Positions 54,742 through 63,981 of a stretch of 64,000 nucleotides of DNA are shown here, in pieces. Source of the stretch: Winogradskyella luteola (GTDB lineage Bacteria; Bacteroidota; Bacteroidia; Flavobacteriales; Flavobacteriaceae). Position 1 is the first letter of the stretch, and every line of letters starts with the position of its first letter. The notes beneath the pieces were generated by a model that was not told where the DNA came from, made no database searches, and saw only the letters and a list, made by a program, of their open reading frames with translations. The stretch is taken from contig NZ_JAGSPD010000013.1 in assembly GCF_019203985.1 (NCBI RefSeq), forward strand, positions 21,385-85,384. Direction: 5' to 3'. Made by a program: the position numbers and the translations under genes.

Positions 54742-55386
54742 TTAAAACAGTTAATGAAAGAGCACAAGTTAAATGCAGAGGGATATATTGACCCCAGCAC
54801 CGCAAAACGGATAGGAATGTTAATTGCTGCCGATGCGATTGTGACTGGGACCGTGGATATTGGGTTACATTCTTTAAGGATTAGGATAAAGATCATTGAT
54901 ACCGAGACAGGGCTGCACTTTGCCGCTGCCTTGAGGAATTTACCCATCGATGAAAACATAAAGGTCATCTTGAAAGATGCTGGCTTTGAAAGCTCGGTTA
55001 AACCAGAGGGAAAGCGCATCAATACAAATGAGGAAAGTAACAATAAACGTACGACAAATAAAAAGTGTGAATCCTTGAAAACTGGGGATTATTATTTTGA
55101 AAACAATTCCCAATATAGCTACCTCATAGATATTAAAAGTTCAGTTAACAGTTATAAAAAGACCATTACCGTCAGCAAAGGCCAGACAACAGCTTTACAG
55201 GACCTACCCTCGGGAACCTATACGTTCAAAATGTATAAAAATAACCTACGAACCACTGCCGGACCAACTCAGCAAGGAAGTTTTAGACTAAAATCCTGCC
55301 AATCTATCACTTATTCCATCCTCAAATCAAAAGAGTATGATATAACCGACGATTTTTATAAAGCAGTAAAGAAAAAGCGCAATTGA
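54742..55386 (+). pseudogene. 3' fragment of a CsgG/FlgO-like secreted protein gene
   Basis: The open frame (ATG at 54754) encodes 210 residues. The region IDPSTAKRIG, GMLIAADAIVTGTV and the nearby RIKIIDTETG match the conserved end of FlgO/CsgG-like domains that are normally preceded by a signal peptide and about 100 further residues; none is present here. The reading frame continues upstream without a start codon (LKQLMKEH) up to the radC junction, so the 5' part was lost when the junction formed. The C-terminal half (DYYFENNSQYSYLIDI) has an added beta domain. It may still be translated from 54754 but would lack its export signal. Confidence 0.7.
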
Positions 55387-56131
55387 TCTTTTATGTATTT
55401 TACAATTAGTTAATAGTGTAAAAAGCATAACTAATATACGGTCATTTAATAAACGATAAAATGGATGCCGATAGGGTTCATGAATTAAAAATAAATGATG
55501 AGAAAAAATTTAACGAAAAAACGGTTAGTTTACATCACAAACGAATTAACTTTTAATATTTCATTTAACCTGCTCAATTTAACCCTGATCGAGTGGCTCA
55601 GTTTATCCAGATTTTTCACTCTACGTACAGCGCAACCCTCAATCGAATACCGGGCTATTCCCCATATATTTTAAGACTTCCTTTACCCTAAACAAAAAGA
55701 CCCTTTCACTCGTCCAAAACCACACTTAACAAATTCTTAATACCAAAAGAAGCATTAATACGTTATTTTTCCATAACCTTTATTATCGGTTCTCCGAGCG
55801 CAAGTAAAAAGCCATTAACAATTATTGGATGCGCAAAAGAAAGTACAAAACCAAAAAATATGAACAGACCACAAGCCGCACATTGCCTAAACACAATCTT
55901 CCAACACTTTTCCCTGCCCAATAGCACAGATGCAAAAAACCACGGGGAACATGACAAATGACAGCTTTTAATCCCCTTTTTAGACCTAATTTTACCGTCG
56001 CAGTGTCTTAAAACAGGATTTTCCTGTTGCATGGACGGGGTATTGTACCCTCGGCGGCCATTCCGGGACAAAAAAACACGGCCTCAGAAACTTTTAGACC
56101 ATATGAACCCATAACAACATACATCCATAAA
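55387..56131. other. 745-bp non-coding stretch in the island
   Basis: No convincing gene was found. A 31-codon ORF on the plus strand (55461-55556, starts MDADRVHELK) and a 102-codon minus-strand ORF (55763-56071) exist, but neither shows family features. The composition moves from AT-rich at the left to GC-rich at the right. A palindrome near 56012 is listed separately. The promoter of the Rhs operon should lie in this stretch, though no clear TAnnTTTG box was found. Confidence 0.55.
56012..56028. promoter_or_regulatory. Palindrome upstream of the Rhs operon
   Basis: AACAGGA-TTT-TCCTGTT is a perfect 7-bp inverted repeat about 104 bp before the start codon of the first YD-repeat gene. It may be an operator or a hairpin in the leader. 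Confidence 0.4.
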
Positions 56132-59100
56132 ATGAGACAGACCATTATCCGAACACTGAGCCTTCTGGCACTTTTATTTCACATGCACACCACGGCGCAG
56201 GAGCTGCCCACTGTGGTACCTCCCTCCCCCGAGGCCGCTGAGCTGATCAAGTACTCGCAGACACAGGTGAGTCCCTATACCGGATTGCCCAGTATATCCA
56301 TACCCTTTCACACCATAAGCCACGGCGGGGTCTCCGTTCCCATAGGCATCGCCTACAGTGGTGGGGGCATCAAGGTCGCGGATATCGCCTCATGGGTCGG
56401 CCTGGGCTGGAACCTGCAGGCCGGTGGCCTGGTGAGCAGGACCGTAAGAGGGATACCTGACGACAGCGGTGCGGGCTACATGAACACGAACTTTACCGTT
56501 GAGGACCTGATAAACGGAAGCTATTTTTACCAAGACCAACGCCTAAACCCAGAGATAACAAAGGACTATGAACCGGATGTCTTCAACTTCAGTTGCCCCA
56601 GCGGCTCCGGTGAGTTCTACTATAACCAGACCTTGAACGAATTTGTGCAAATGCCCAAGTCCAACTTTAAGATAGAAACGATAGGGGGATCACCCATAAC
56701 CGGTTTCAAAATAACGGATCCCAGTGGAATCACCTATCATTTCGGAGTTTCACCCATATCAAGCAGAACGGCACGTGAAGCCATCCTGGCAGCGGAGAGC
56801 ATGGTCCTAAACCAAGATGGACTCCATAGGAGCGATGGCACATTCTATAGTTCGGGGACCAACCCGTATTACCAGACCTGGATGCTCATGGACATAGTGT
56901 TTCCCAACAGTAACAAGACCATACAGTTCGACTATACCGTGGAGAACAATGTTGCGACATCCATATTTCAACAAGAAGAGTTTATGAGACCTGGCATTAC
57001 GATAACGGACCCCGTGCCCGAAGCCTGTATCTCTGAAGTATACGACCAAGTCTATATAGACAAGGAGTTTACCCAGCCAAAGATCAGCGAGATAGCATTT
57101 CCAAACGGGACCGTGAAGTTCTTTAAGGGGAACCAAGAGCGTATGGACCTTCATAATTCTTACCCCTTGGAATCCATAAAACTTTTTGACGGCAACAATC
57201 AGTTGATAAAGGAGTTCAGGCTGCACACATCCTATGCCGTGAGTACCGTTAATGAAAATTCGTTTTTTGATTTTAAGGGAGAGGGGCCGTACCGTCTAAA
57301 ATTGGACTCCATTTCCAACCTTGACAGAAATTCCCAGAAGTACATACCCTATATATTCGAATATGACCCTTTGCTGTTGCCCGACAGATACTCAAAATCC
57401 CAGGACTATTTTGGGTACTACAATGGAAAGTCCAATACCCGGTTGATTCCAAAATCCAGATATAAGTACGGTCCGCATACGCTTAAACTGGGCTTTGCCG
57501 ATAGGGGCATCGATATCAATTATACCCAAGCCGGAATCTTAAAGCGAATAACCTTTCCCACAGGTGGGTCTGAGGTATACACATGGGAAAACAATAGGAT
57601 ACAGGCCTTGGTCAACCCGGACAACGAGTACGTGGATTACCTGATAAAAAACACGGAGGTCATACAGAACACAAACCTCTTCGAAGACCCGGACCCAAAT
57701 ATTGACTTCTCAGAGGAGTTCACGCTGGACACCCACAGTACCGGCTGGGTGGATTTTCAAATTGCCATGGACGGCTGTCCGGGGCCCGAACTGAACGACA
57801 CCAACTGTGCCTATGAGCTCAGGTTGGAAGGTATCACCACGCCATATTCCAACACCATACTGAACGATAGTTTTGAAGTGGAACTCGAACCCGGCCACAC
57901 CTATAAGGTTACGGCAAAATCAAGAACGCCAATCACCTGCTATCCTTCCCAGGATCCACTGTGTACTGTTGGGGCACCAAAACCTTTACAGATTGTTTTC
58001 AATCACTACACCGACCCCACCCCTGGAGAGTATATGTACGGGGGTCTTCGCATTGCCAGGATCGACACCTACAGTTCACCTACGGAACTGTCCCATTCAA
58101 GAGATTACGACTACACCGAATTTGGGGGCGACCTCTCCAGTGGAAGGACCCTTCGCTTTATCGACAACTATATAAATGATTGGAGGATGGTCTGTTTCGT
58201 GGACAACGACCCCTTGCCCGGCGGCACTTATTATACAAACTATACGTTCAAGCTTTTTGCCAACAATCCAAAATCGATGATACATACCAAGGGAAGCCTC
58301 GTAGGTTACGATAATATTACCGAAACTTATAACGGAACTACAGAAAATGGACGTAAAGAATACATTTACTCGTTCTATACCATGGAATCAAACAACCCTT
58401 TTGGAAATCAGTTTGCCAACAACCAATTCCCAGAAAATTTTGACGATCCCATCGCTTTGGACTGGAGAAACGGTGACCTTTTGATGGAGCGCTACTACGA
58501 TGCATCTGGCAAGTTGGTGAAAGATACCAGTTACAGTTATGAAAATGCAGATACGGTCTATGAGCAGTATTTTGGCGTACAGCTCTTAAGAATGCAAAGG
58601 CTGTATGTCAACTTCAGTTCTCAGGTGACCAATCAGACGTACGACAATATCTACGTCAATTCCTATAACAGTGCCACCGAGCACCACCGATTAAAATCCC
58701 AGACCACGACGGACTATCTCGATGGCGGGGACGTCACGGTGACCCAGGCCCACACCTACGACAACAACCCGCTTTTGGCATCGGGCACCAGCACCACGGC
58801 CAGTAACGGCAACATCCAAGAAAGCCACGTCACCTATGCCCAGGACCTGTCCAGCCCCACACCGGCTGAACAGATACTGATTGACCAGAACCGCTTCGAG
58901 GCCGTTGGGACGGAACAGACCGTGAGCGATGCCAACGGTGTCCTCGCCCAAAGTGCCAGCCAGACCGTCTACCACGATTTTGGTGGCGGACAGGTGCTGC
59001 CACAGACCATCAAAACCTCCAAAGGGACCTCCGCGACGCTGAGGGAACGTATAGACTTCGAGGACTACGATGTCCATGGCAACATCCTCCAGGTGTCCAG

Positions 59101-59494
59101 AACGGACGGTATGGACATCTGCTATGTCTATGGCTACGGCGCCACGCTGCCCGTCGCCAAGATAGAGAACGCCACCTATGCACAGGTCACGGGATATGTA
59201 GCGAACATACAGAACAAGTCCGACCTCGATGACGACCACTGCCGGGATTCCGGCAGCTGTAACGAGAAGGACCTCAGGACGGCACTCAATGCCCTGAGGG
59301 CGGCACTGCCCGATGCCATGGTCACCACCTATACCTACGACCCGCTGGTGGGGGCCACCAGCATGACCGACCCAAAGGGCCGGACCGTGTACTACGAGTA
59401 CGACAGCTTCAACAGGCTCAAACAGGTCAGGGACGAGGACGGCAACATCATGGGCGAAAACCGATATAACTACCACACATCATCCAACAATTAA
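56132..59494 (+). CDS. YD/Rhs-repeat secreted protein without Rhs core
   Basis: A 1120-residue exported protein. The ATG at 56132 gives a signal peptide (LSLLALLFHMHTTAQ); the longer frame begins in leader DNA. The N-terminal part (SIPFHTISHGGVSVPIGIAY, then WVGLGWNLQAGG at about 85-96) is the conserved beginning of Bacteroidetes Rhs/SpvB-like shell proteins. YD repeats appear towards the C-terminus (TYTYDPLVGATSMTDPKGR, YYEYDSFNRLKQVRDEDGN), but the protein stops there and has no Rhs core or variable tip. In this it resembles TcB-type shell proteins. GC content is far higher than in the core genome. Confidence 0.87.
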   Translation: MRQTIIRTLSLLALLFHMHTTAQELPTVVPPSPEAAELIKYSQTQVSPYTGLPSISIPFHTISHGGVSVPIGIAYSGGGIKVADIASWVGLGWNLQAGGLVSRTVRGIPDDSGAGYMNTNFTVEDLINGSYFYQDQRLNPEITKDYEPDVFNFSCPSGSGEFYYNQTLNEFVQMPKSNFKIETIGGSPITGFKITDPSGITYHFGVSPISSRTAREAILAAESMVLNQDGLHRSDGTFYSSGTNPYYQTWMLMDIVFPNSNKTIQFDYTVENNVATSIFQQEEFMRPGITITDPVPEACISEVYDQVYIDKEFTQPKISEIAFPNGTVKFFKGNQERMDLHNSYPLESIKLFDGNNQLIKEFRLHTSYAVSTVNENSFFDFKGEGPYRLKLDSISNLDRNSQKYIPYIFEYDPLLLPDRYSKSQDYFGYYNGKSNTRLIPKSRYKYGPHTLKLGFADRGIDINYTQAGILKRITFPTGGSEVYTWENNRIQALVNPDNEYVDYLIKNTEVIQNTNLFEDPDPNIDFSEEFTLDTHSTGWVDFQIAMDGCPGPELNDTNCAYELRLEGITTPYSNTILNDSFEVELEPGHTYKVTAKSRTPITCYPSQDPLCTVGAPKPLQIVFNHYTDPTPGEYMYGGLRIARIDTYSSPTELSHSRDYDYTEFGGDLSSGRTLRFIDNYINDWRMVCFVDNDPLPGGTYYTNYTFKLFANNPKSMIHTKGSLVGYDNITETYNGTTENGRKEYIYSFYTMESNNPFGNQFANNQFPENFDDPIALDWRNGDLLMERYYDASGKLVKDTSYSYENADTVYEQYFGVQLLRMQRLYVNFSSQVTNQTYDNIYVNSYNSATEHHRLKSQTTTDYLDGGDVTVTQAHTYDNNPLLASGTSTTASNGNIQESHVTYAQDLSSPTPAEQILIDQNRFEAVGTEQTVSDANGVLAQSASQTVYHDFGGGQVLPQTIKTSKGTSATLRERIDFEDYDVHGNILQVSRTDGMDICYVYGYGATLPVAKIENATYAQVTGYVANIQNKSDLDDDHCRDSGSCNEKDLRTALNALRAALPDAMVTTYTYDPLVGATSMTDPKGRTVYYEYDSFNRLKQVRDEDGNIMGENRYNYHTSSNN

Positions 59495-59504
59495 AAACAG
59501 AACA

Positions 59505-59942
59505 ATGAACAGATACATACCGTTACAGAGATTCTTCCTTTCCGTACTTTTCCTGTTGGCCTGCACCACGGGACTGCCGGCACAGGGCCAGACCACGGAA
59601 TGGTCAGCGGAGAGCCACCTGGTGACCGTCAACGGCACCAAGGTCGAGATCATGTCCAACCTCAGCGTGCAGGGCACGAGCCTTGTATGGGAACAGACCG
59701 GCTACAACACCTCGAGCACCAGCACGTTCAACATTGTTTCTGCATCGGGCAGTTGGGACGCACGGGAACACCTGGGCGAGCTCAGTTACGGGCTTGAGAC
59801 GGAGGGGAGCCCACGGACGGCCACCCTGACCGTCTCGGGAACCGTTGAGGGCATTGCCATGGCACTGGCCGTACACCTTCCCGACGGCACCGACGACAGT
59901 TATATCTTCTTGGTGGACACGGACACCCTGACCAACCTATAA
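59505..59942 (+). CDS. Small secreted protein between the two Rhs genes
   Basis: A 145-residue protein with a signal peptide (FLLACTTGLPAQGQ) and an Ig-like, Thr/Ser-rich beta sheet. It may be a chaperone, an adaptor or a stalk of the Rhs proteins. It begins 10 bp after the first Rhs gene and ends 11 bp before the second. GC content matches its neighbours. I do not recognise a named family. Confidence 0.72.
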   Translation: MNRYIPLQRFFLSVLFLLACTTGLPAQGQTTEWSAESHLVTVNGTKVEIMSNLSVQGTSLVWEQTGYNTSSTSTFNIVSASGSWDAREHLGELSYGLETEGSPRTATLTVSGTVEGIAMALAVHLPDGTDDSYIFLVDTDTLTNL

Positions 59943-59953
59943 AAAAACGCAGC

Positions 59954-62900
59954 ATGAAATATCGGACATACACAGCATTCCAAAAGTATTTTTATATGGC
60001 ACTGGCCCTTGTGCTCTTCTGTACACTGGCCCCTGCCCAGAACCTCTCCGGCCCCACGCCCGTGGACAACGGGGAGACCGTGACCTATACCTACAACGAT
60101 GGCACCCTTAATATGGCACTCACATGGTCTGTCACGGGAGGTACGCTGGTAAGCTCAAGCTCACTGGGCACCTCCTACACCGCAGAGGTCCTCTGGCCCA
60201 ACATCGGCACGCAACGGATCGAGGCACTGGGAGCATTCGGTACCCTGCTGGAGGGCATGGACGTTGTGGTGGAACACGCCCCGCCGCCCAATGCCGTCAC
60301 CCTGGGCAATTACGTCCACAGCATCGCGCCAAGGGTCGCAACGACGGCAAACGTCGATGCAATGGACAATGACAAAAAGATAGAGTCCATTACCTATTTT
60401 GACGGCCTGGGAAGGCCGAGCCAGTCCATTGGCATACGCGCCGGCGGGCTGCAGCAGGACATCATAACCCACATAGGCTACGACGCCTTCGGCAGGCAGG
60501 CAAGGGAATACCTCCCCTACAGCTCCGCAACGGACATCGGAAGCTTCAGGGCGGACGCACTGGCGGCCACCCTCGCCCATTATGACGCCGCCGCCTATGA
60601 CGAGGACTTCCCCGGAATGGACATGGCCGACATCAACCCCTATTCCGAAAAGCTGTTCGACGGCTCGCCGCTGAACAGAACCACCGCACAGGGCGCACCC
60701 GGCAAGGACTGGAAACTGGGCAACGGGCACGAGATAGAGATGGGTTACCTCACCAATGGTGCGACGGAAGTGCGGTACTATAGGGTCTCCCTGGTAAAGA
60801 ACACCACCAACAATGTGGTCACCTATATCCCGACACTGGCAATGGACGGCCACTATGGCCCCAACGAGCTCTACAGGACCGTGACCCGGGACGAGAACCA
60901 CGACGGCACGGCGTCCAAGGACCATACCACCGAGGAGTTCACCAACAAACAGGGACAGGTGGTGCTCAAGCGCACCTACGACAACGGAACTTCCCACGAT
61001 ACCTATTACGTCTACGACCATTACGGCAACCTCAGCTTTGTGCTGCCTCCCAAGGCGGAGCCGCATGCGGACAAGCCCGACACCACTGAGCTTGCAGAGC
61101 TATGCTACCAGTACGTCTACGATGACCTCAACCGTTTGGTGGAAAAGAAGATACCGGGAAAGGGCTGGGAGTACATCATATACAACAAGCTCGACCGGCC
61201 CATTATGACCCAGGATACCAACCTCAGGGAACAGAACAGATGGCTGTTCACCAAGTACGATGTCTTTGGAAGGGTCGCCTATACCGGGATGAAAACCTCA
61301 TCGAGTACAAGGCACCATTTTCAAAGTTTACTGGATTCCAGTGCGGCATATGAGGAAAAAGTAGCTACGGGAACAGGCTACAGGGGTACCTACTATACAT
61401 CCAATGCATATCCCGATACCTTTGATGAAGTCCACACCATCAACTATTATGACGATTATAACTTCAATATAGCGGGCGGCAGCCCACAGACGGCATATGG
61501 GGTCACACCGATCACGAATGCCAAAGGCCTAGCCACGGGCAGCAAGGTAAGGGTACTGGGCACCGACGATTGGATCACCACGGTCACCCACTACGACAAA
61601 AAATCGAGGCCCATCTACGTGTATTCCAAAAACGCATATTTGGACACCGAGGATAGGGTTAAAAGCCAACTGACCTTTGACGGCATGGCTACCGAGACCA
61701 CGACCGTGCGCCAGAAGACCGGACAGCTCACCCTGACCATCGTGGACAAATACTCTTACGACCATGCCAACAGGCTCAAAAGCCACCTGCAGAAGGTGAA
61801 CGGTGCCGCTCTGGACGAGCTGATAGTCCACAACAACTACGATGACCTCGGCCAACTGCAGACCAAGGGCGTGGGAGGCAAGCAGAATGCCCCTGACCAA
61901 CTGCAGTACATAGACTACAGCTACAGCGTAAGGGGATGGCTAAGGGCCATCAACGATATATCGGACTTTGACAAGGACCTTTTTGCGTTCGAGATCAACT
62001 ACAACACACAGGACCATGGCGGTACGCCCCTTTACAACGGTAATATCGCCGAGACCCAGTGGTGGACGAAGAAAGATAATACCTTGCGATGGTATCGCTA
62101 CGGCTACGATGCCCTGAACAGGATCAACGGTGCCACCTCGCACAATGGAGACTATGACCTTGAGAACGTCACCTATGACAAGAACGGAAACATCACTAAC
62201 CTTGTAAGGAAGGGCCATGTCAATGCTCAGGCGACCACCTTTGGCGTTATGGACAATCTGGTGTACACCTATGAGACCAAGAGCAACAGACTGGAAAAGG
62301 TACTGGACAACGGCAATGACAATTATGGTTTTAAGGACGGTGTAGATGACGCCAAAGAATACGCCTACGATGCCAACGGCAACATGGCGGAGGATGATAA
62401 CAAGGGCATTACGCGCATCGACTATAACCACCTCAACCTGCCAACGCTGATCTATCTCCCTTCGGGCACTATTTCGTATATTTACGATGCCACCGGCATA
62501 AAACAGAAAAAGATCGTGAGCACGGGGACCACCACCGAATATGCGGGGAACTTTATCTACGAGGACGGATCGTTCAAGATGATGTCGCATCCCGAGGGAT
62601 ATGCCGAGCTCAGGCCCAATGCCAAGATCCCCAGCTTTGACTATGTCTACCAGTACAGGGACCACTTGGGCAACGTGAGATTGACTTATGCGGACAGCGA
62701 TGGCGATGGTTCTATCGATGCCCAAACCGAGATCATCGAGGAGAACAACTACTATCCCTTTGGCTTAAAACATAAAGGGTATAATGACGTGGTTTCTGCT
62801 AATGTTAATTCTATCGCGAGTAAATTGAAAACATATCAGGGACAGGAATTTACAGAGGAGCTAGGTTATAATATGCATGAATATAAGTTCAGACATTATG

Positions 62901-63664
62901 ATGCAGCAATCGCAAGGTTTGTTGCAATAGACCCTTTAGCTTCTGACTATACTCACAACTCTACTTATGCATTTAGTGAAAATAGAGTTATAGACGCTAG
63001 AGAAATGGAAGGGTTAGAGAAAGTGATAATATTTTCTGGAGCTACTTGGGATGAAACAGAAGATGCTACAAGTGGAGTAACAAAAGTAGCAGAAACTCTC
63101 AATACTTATTCTAAAGAATTAGATATGAAGTCTGGAAGTGTAGTTCTTATAAATTCAAACTATTGGAACCCAGTAGGGGTGTTAATAGCTGGTATTGAAG
63201 AAGCAAAGTCAGCTGATCCTAATGAGCCATTAATTGTATATGGCTATAGTAAAGGGGGCGAAATAGCTCAAGAATTAGTTAGAGCGCTTGATGATATAGG
63301 AATTAACGTTGATTTATTATTCACTATTGATGCCGCTGACGGACCACTTACTTTTACAGTTAATAGAGAAATACCAGATAATGTTCTTGAAAATATTAAC
63401 TATTTTCAACGAGATGGTGGATTATCAAGGTCTAGAGGTAATAAAAACAAAAGAAAAGATGGTTCAACGAAAGGTATATATAATATCAATTTATCTTCCG
63501 ATGATGTAGACCACTATACTATTGATGATGATACGGCAGATGATGTTATTGCTAGAGCTACGGCTGATTTAAAAGCTCATTATGACAAAAAACGTAAAAA
63601 AGAAGCTGAAAGAGCAGCGAGAAAGGCTGAGAGAAAAAAGAAGAGAGAAGACAGAAGAAATTAA
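59954..63664 (+). CDS. DUF6443/Rhs-core polymorphic toxin with lipase-like C-terminal tip
   Basis: A 1236-residue exported protein. A signal peptide ends in LAPAQ, a short beta domain follows, then the DUF6443 region (ITYFDGLGRPSQSIGIRAGG, about residues 144-163), many YD repeats and the Rhs core (YQYRDHLGNVRLTY at about 898-911, FRHYDAAIARFVAIDPLA at about 978-995). After the core comes a variable tip (about 1018-1236). The tip contains GYSKGG with Ser1099, Asp1126 in LFTIDAADG and His1187 in DDVDHYTID, the expected nucleophile-acid-His order of an alpha/beta hydrolase, so a lipase or phospholipase toxin is likely. The final 35 residues are very basic (AERAARKAERKKKREDRR). GC content drops sharply at about 62767, inside the core. 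Confidence 0.88.
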   Translation: MKYRTYTAFQKYFYMALALVLFCTLAPAQNLSGPTPVDNGETVTYTYNDGTLNMALTWSVTGGTLVSSSSLGTSYTAEVLWPNIGTQRIEALGAFGTLLEGMDVVVEHAPPPNAVTLGNYVHSIAPRVATTANVDAMDNDKKIESITYFDGLGRPSQSIGIRAGGLQQDIITHIGYDAFGRQAREYLPYSSATDIGSFRADALAATLAHYDAAAYDEDFPGMDMADINPYSEKLFDGSPLNRTTAQGAPGKDWKLGNGHEIEMGYLTNGATEVRYYRVSLVKNTTNNVVTYIPTLAMDGHYGPNELYRTVTRDENHDGTASKDHTTEEFTNKQGQVVLKRTYDNGTSHDTYYVYDHYGNLSFVLPPKAEPHADKPDTTELAELCYQYVYDDLNRLVEKKIPGKGWEYIIYNKLDRPIMTQDTNLREQNRWLFTKYDVFGRVAYTGMKTSSSTRHHFQSLLDSSAAYEEKVATGTGYRGTYYTSNAYPDTFDEVHTINYYDDYNFNIAGGSPQTAYGVTPITNAKGLATGSKVRVLGTDDWITTVTHYDKKSRPIYVYSKNAYLDTEDRVKSQLTFDGMATETTTVRQKTGQLTLTIVDKYSYDHANRLKSHLQKVNGAALDELIVHNNYDDLGQLQTKGVGGKQNAPDQLQYIDYSYSVRGWLRAINDISDFDKDLFAFEINYNTQDHGGTPLYNGNIAETQWWTKKDNTLRWYRYGYDALNRINGATSHNGDYDLENVTYDKNGNITNLVRKGHVNAQATTFGVMDNLVYTYETKSNRLEKVLDNGNDNYGFKDGVDDAKEYAYDANGNMAEDDNKGITRIDYNHLNLPTLIYLPSGTISYIYDATGIKQKKIVSTGTTTEYAGNFIYEDGSFKMMSHPEGYAELRPNAKIPSFDYVYQYRDHLGNVRLTYADSDGDGSIDAQTEIIEENNYYPFGLKHKGYNDVVSANVNSIASKLKTYQGQEFTEELGYNMHEYKFRHYDAAIARFVAIDPLASDYTHNSTYAFSENRVIDAREMEGLEKVIIFSGATWDETEDATSGVTKVAETLNTYSKELDMKSGSVVLINSNYWNPVGVLIAGIEEAKSADPNEPLIVYGYSKGGEIAQELVRALDDIGINVDLLFTIDAADGPLTFTVNREIPDNVLENINYFQRDGGLSRSRGNKNKRKDGSTKGIYNINLSSDDVDHYTIDDDTADDVIARATADLKAHYDKKRKKEAERAARKAERKKKREDRRN

Positions 63665-63678
63665 TAAAAAGTAATAAA

Positions 63679-63981
63679 ATGAAAAGTAAATTTAATTTTA
63701 AAATATATTTAGGTATATTCTTAATACTTATAATAGTATTTATTATAACAATATTCCTTTATGAAGGATTAAAAATGGGGAATTCTGATTATGGGTCATT
63801 TGGTAACTCTTTAATTACTAGTATAGCCAACTTATTTCAATTCCCATTTAATACAATTATTAAACCTGAATCAGATTTAATATATTTCTTGGGTATATTT
63901 TTTAATAATGCTTTTTATTCATTAATCATATATTTTCTTTCTAAGATTTTTATGAAACAAATAAGTAGTCGCTCAAATTAG
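63679..63981 (+). CDS. Small membrane protein, candidate immunity protein
   Basis: A 100-residue protein with membrane segments at about residues 9-28, 67-85 and possibly 40-55, and a loop with NSDYGSFGNS. It begins 14 bp after the toxin stop codon, in the same AT-rich block as the toxin tip, which is the normal place for an immunity gene of a polymorphic toxin. The role is inferred from position only; no known immunity family was recognised. It ends 19 bp before the window edge, so further orphan tips or immunity genes may follow. Confidence 0.7.
   Translation: MKSKFNFKIYLGIFLILIIVFIITIFLYEGLKMGNSDYGSFGNSLITSIANLFQFPFNTIIKPESDLIYFLGIFFNNAFYSLIIYFLSKIFMKQISSRSN

Noticed and set aside
55461..55556. 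31-codon ORF starting MDADRVHELK
   Set aside because: Too short, with no recognised family or promoter; it may be chance.
55763..56071. 102-codon minus-strand frame with a hydrophobic C-terminal part
   Set aside because: No start signal, no family, and it reaches into the leader of the Rhs gene. I see no support beyond length.
58691..59476. 261-codon open frame on the minus strand, and similar ones at 60161-61066 and 61940-62725
   Set aside because: They are opposite GC-rich Rhs genes, where stop codons are rare on the reverse strand. Valine- and glycine-rich translations show no domain.
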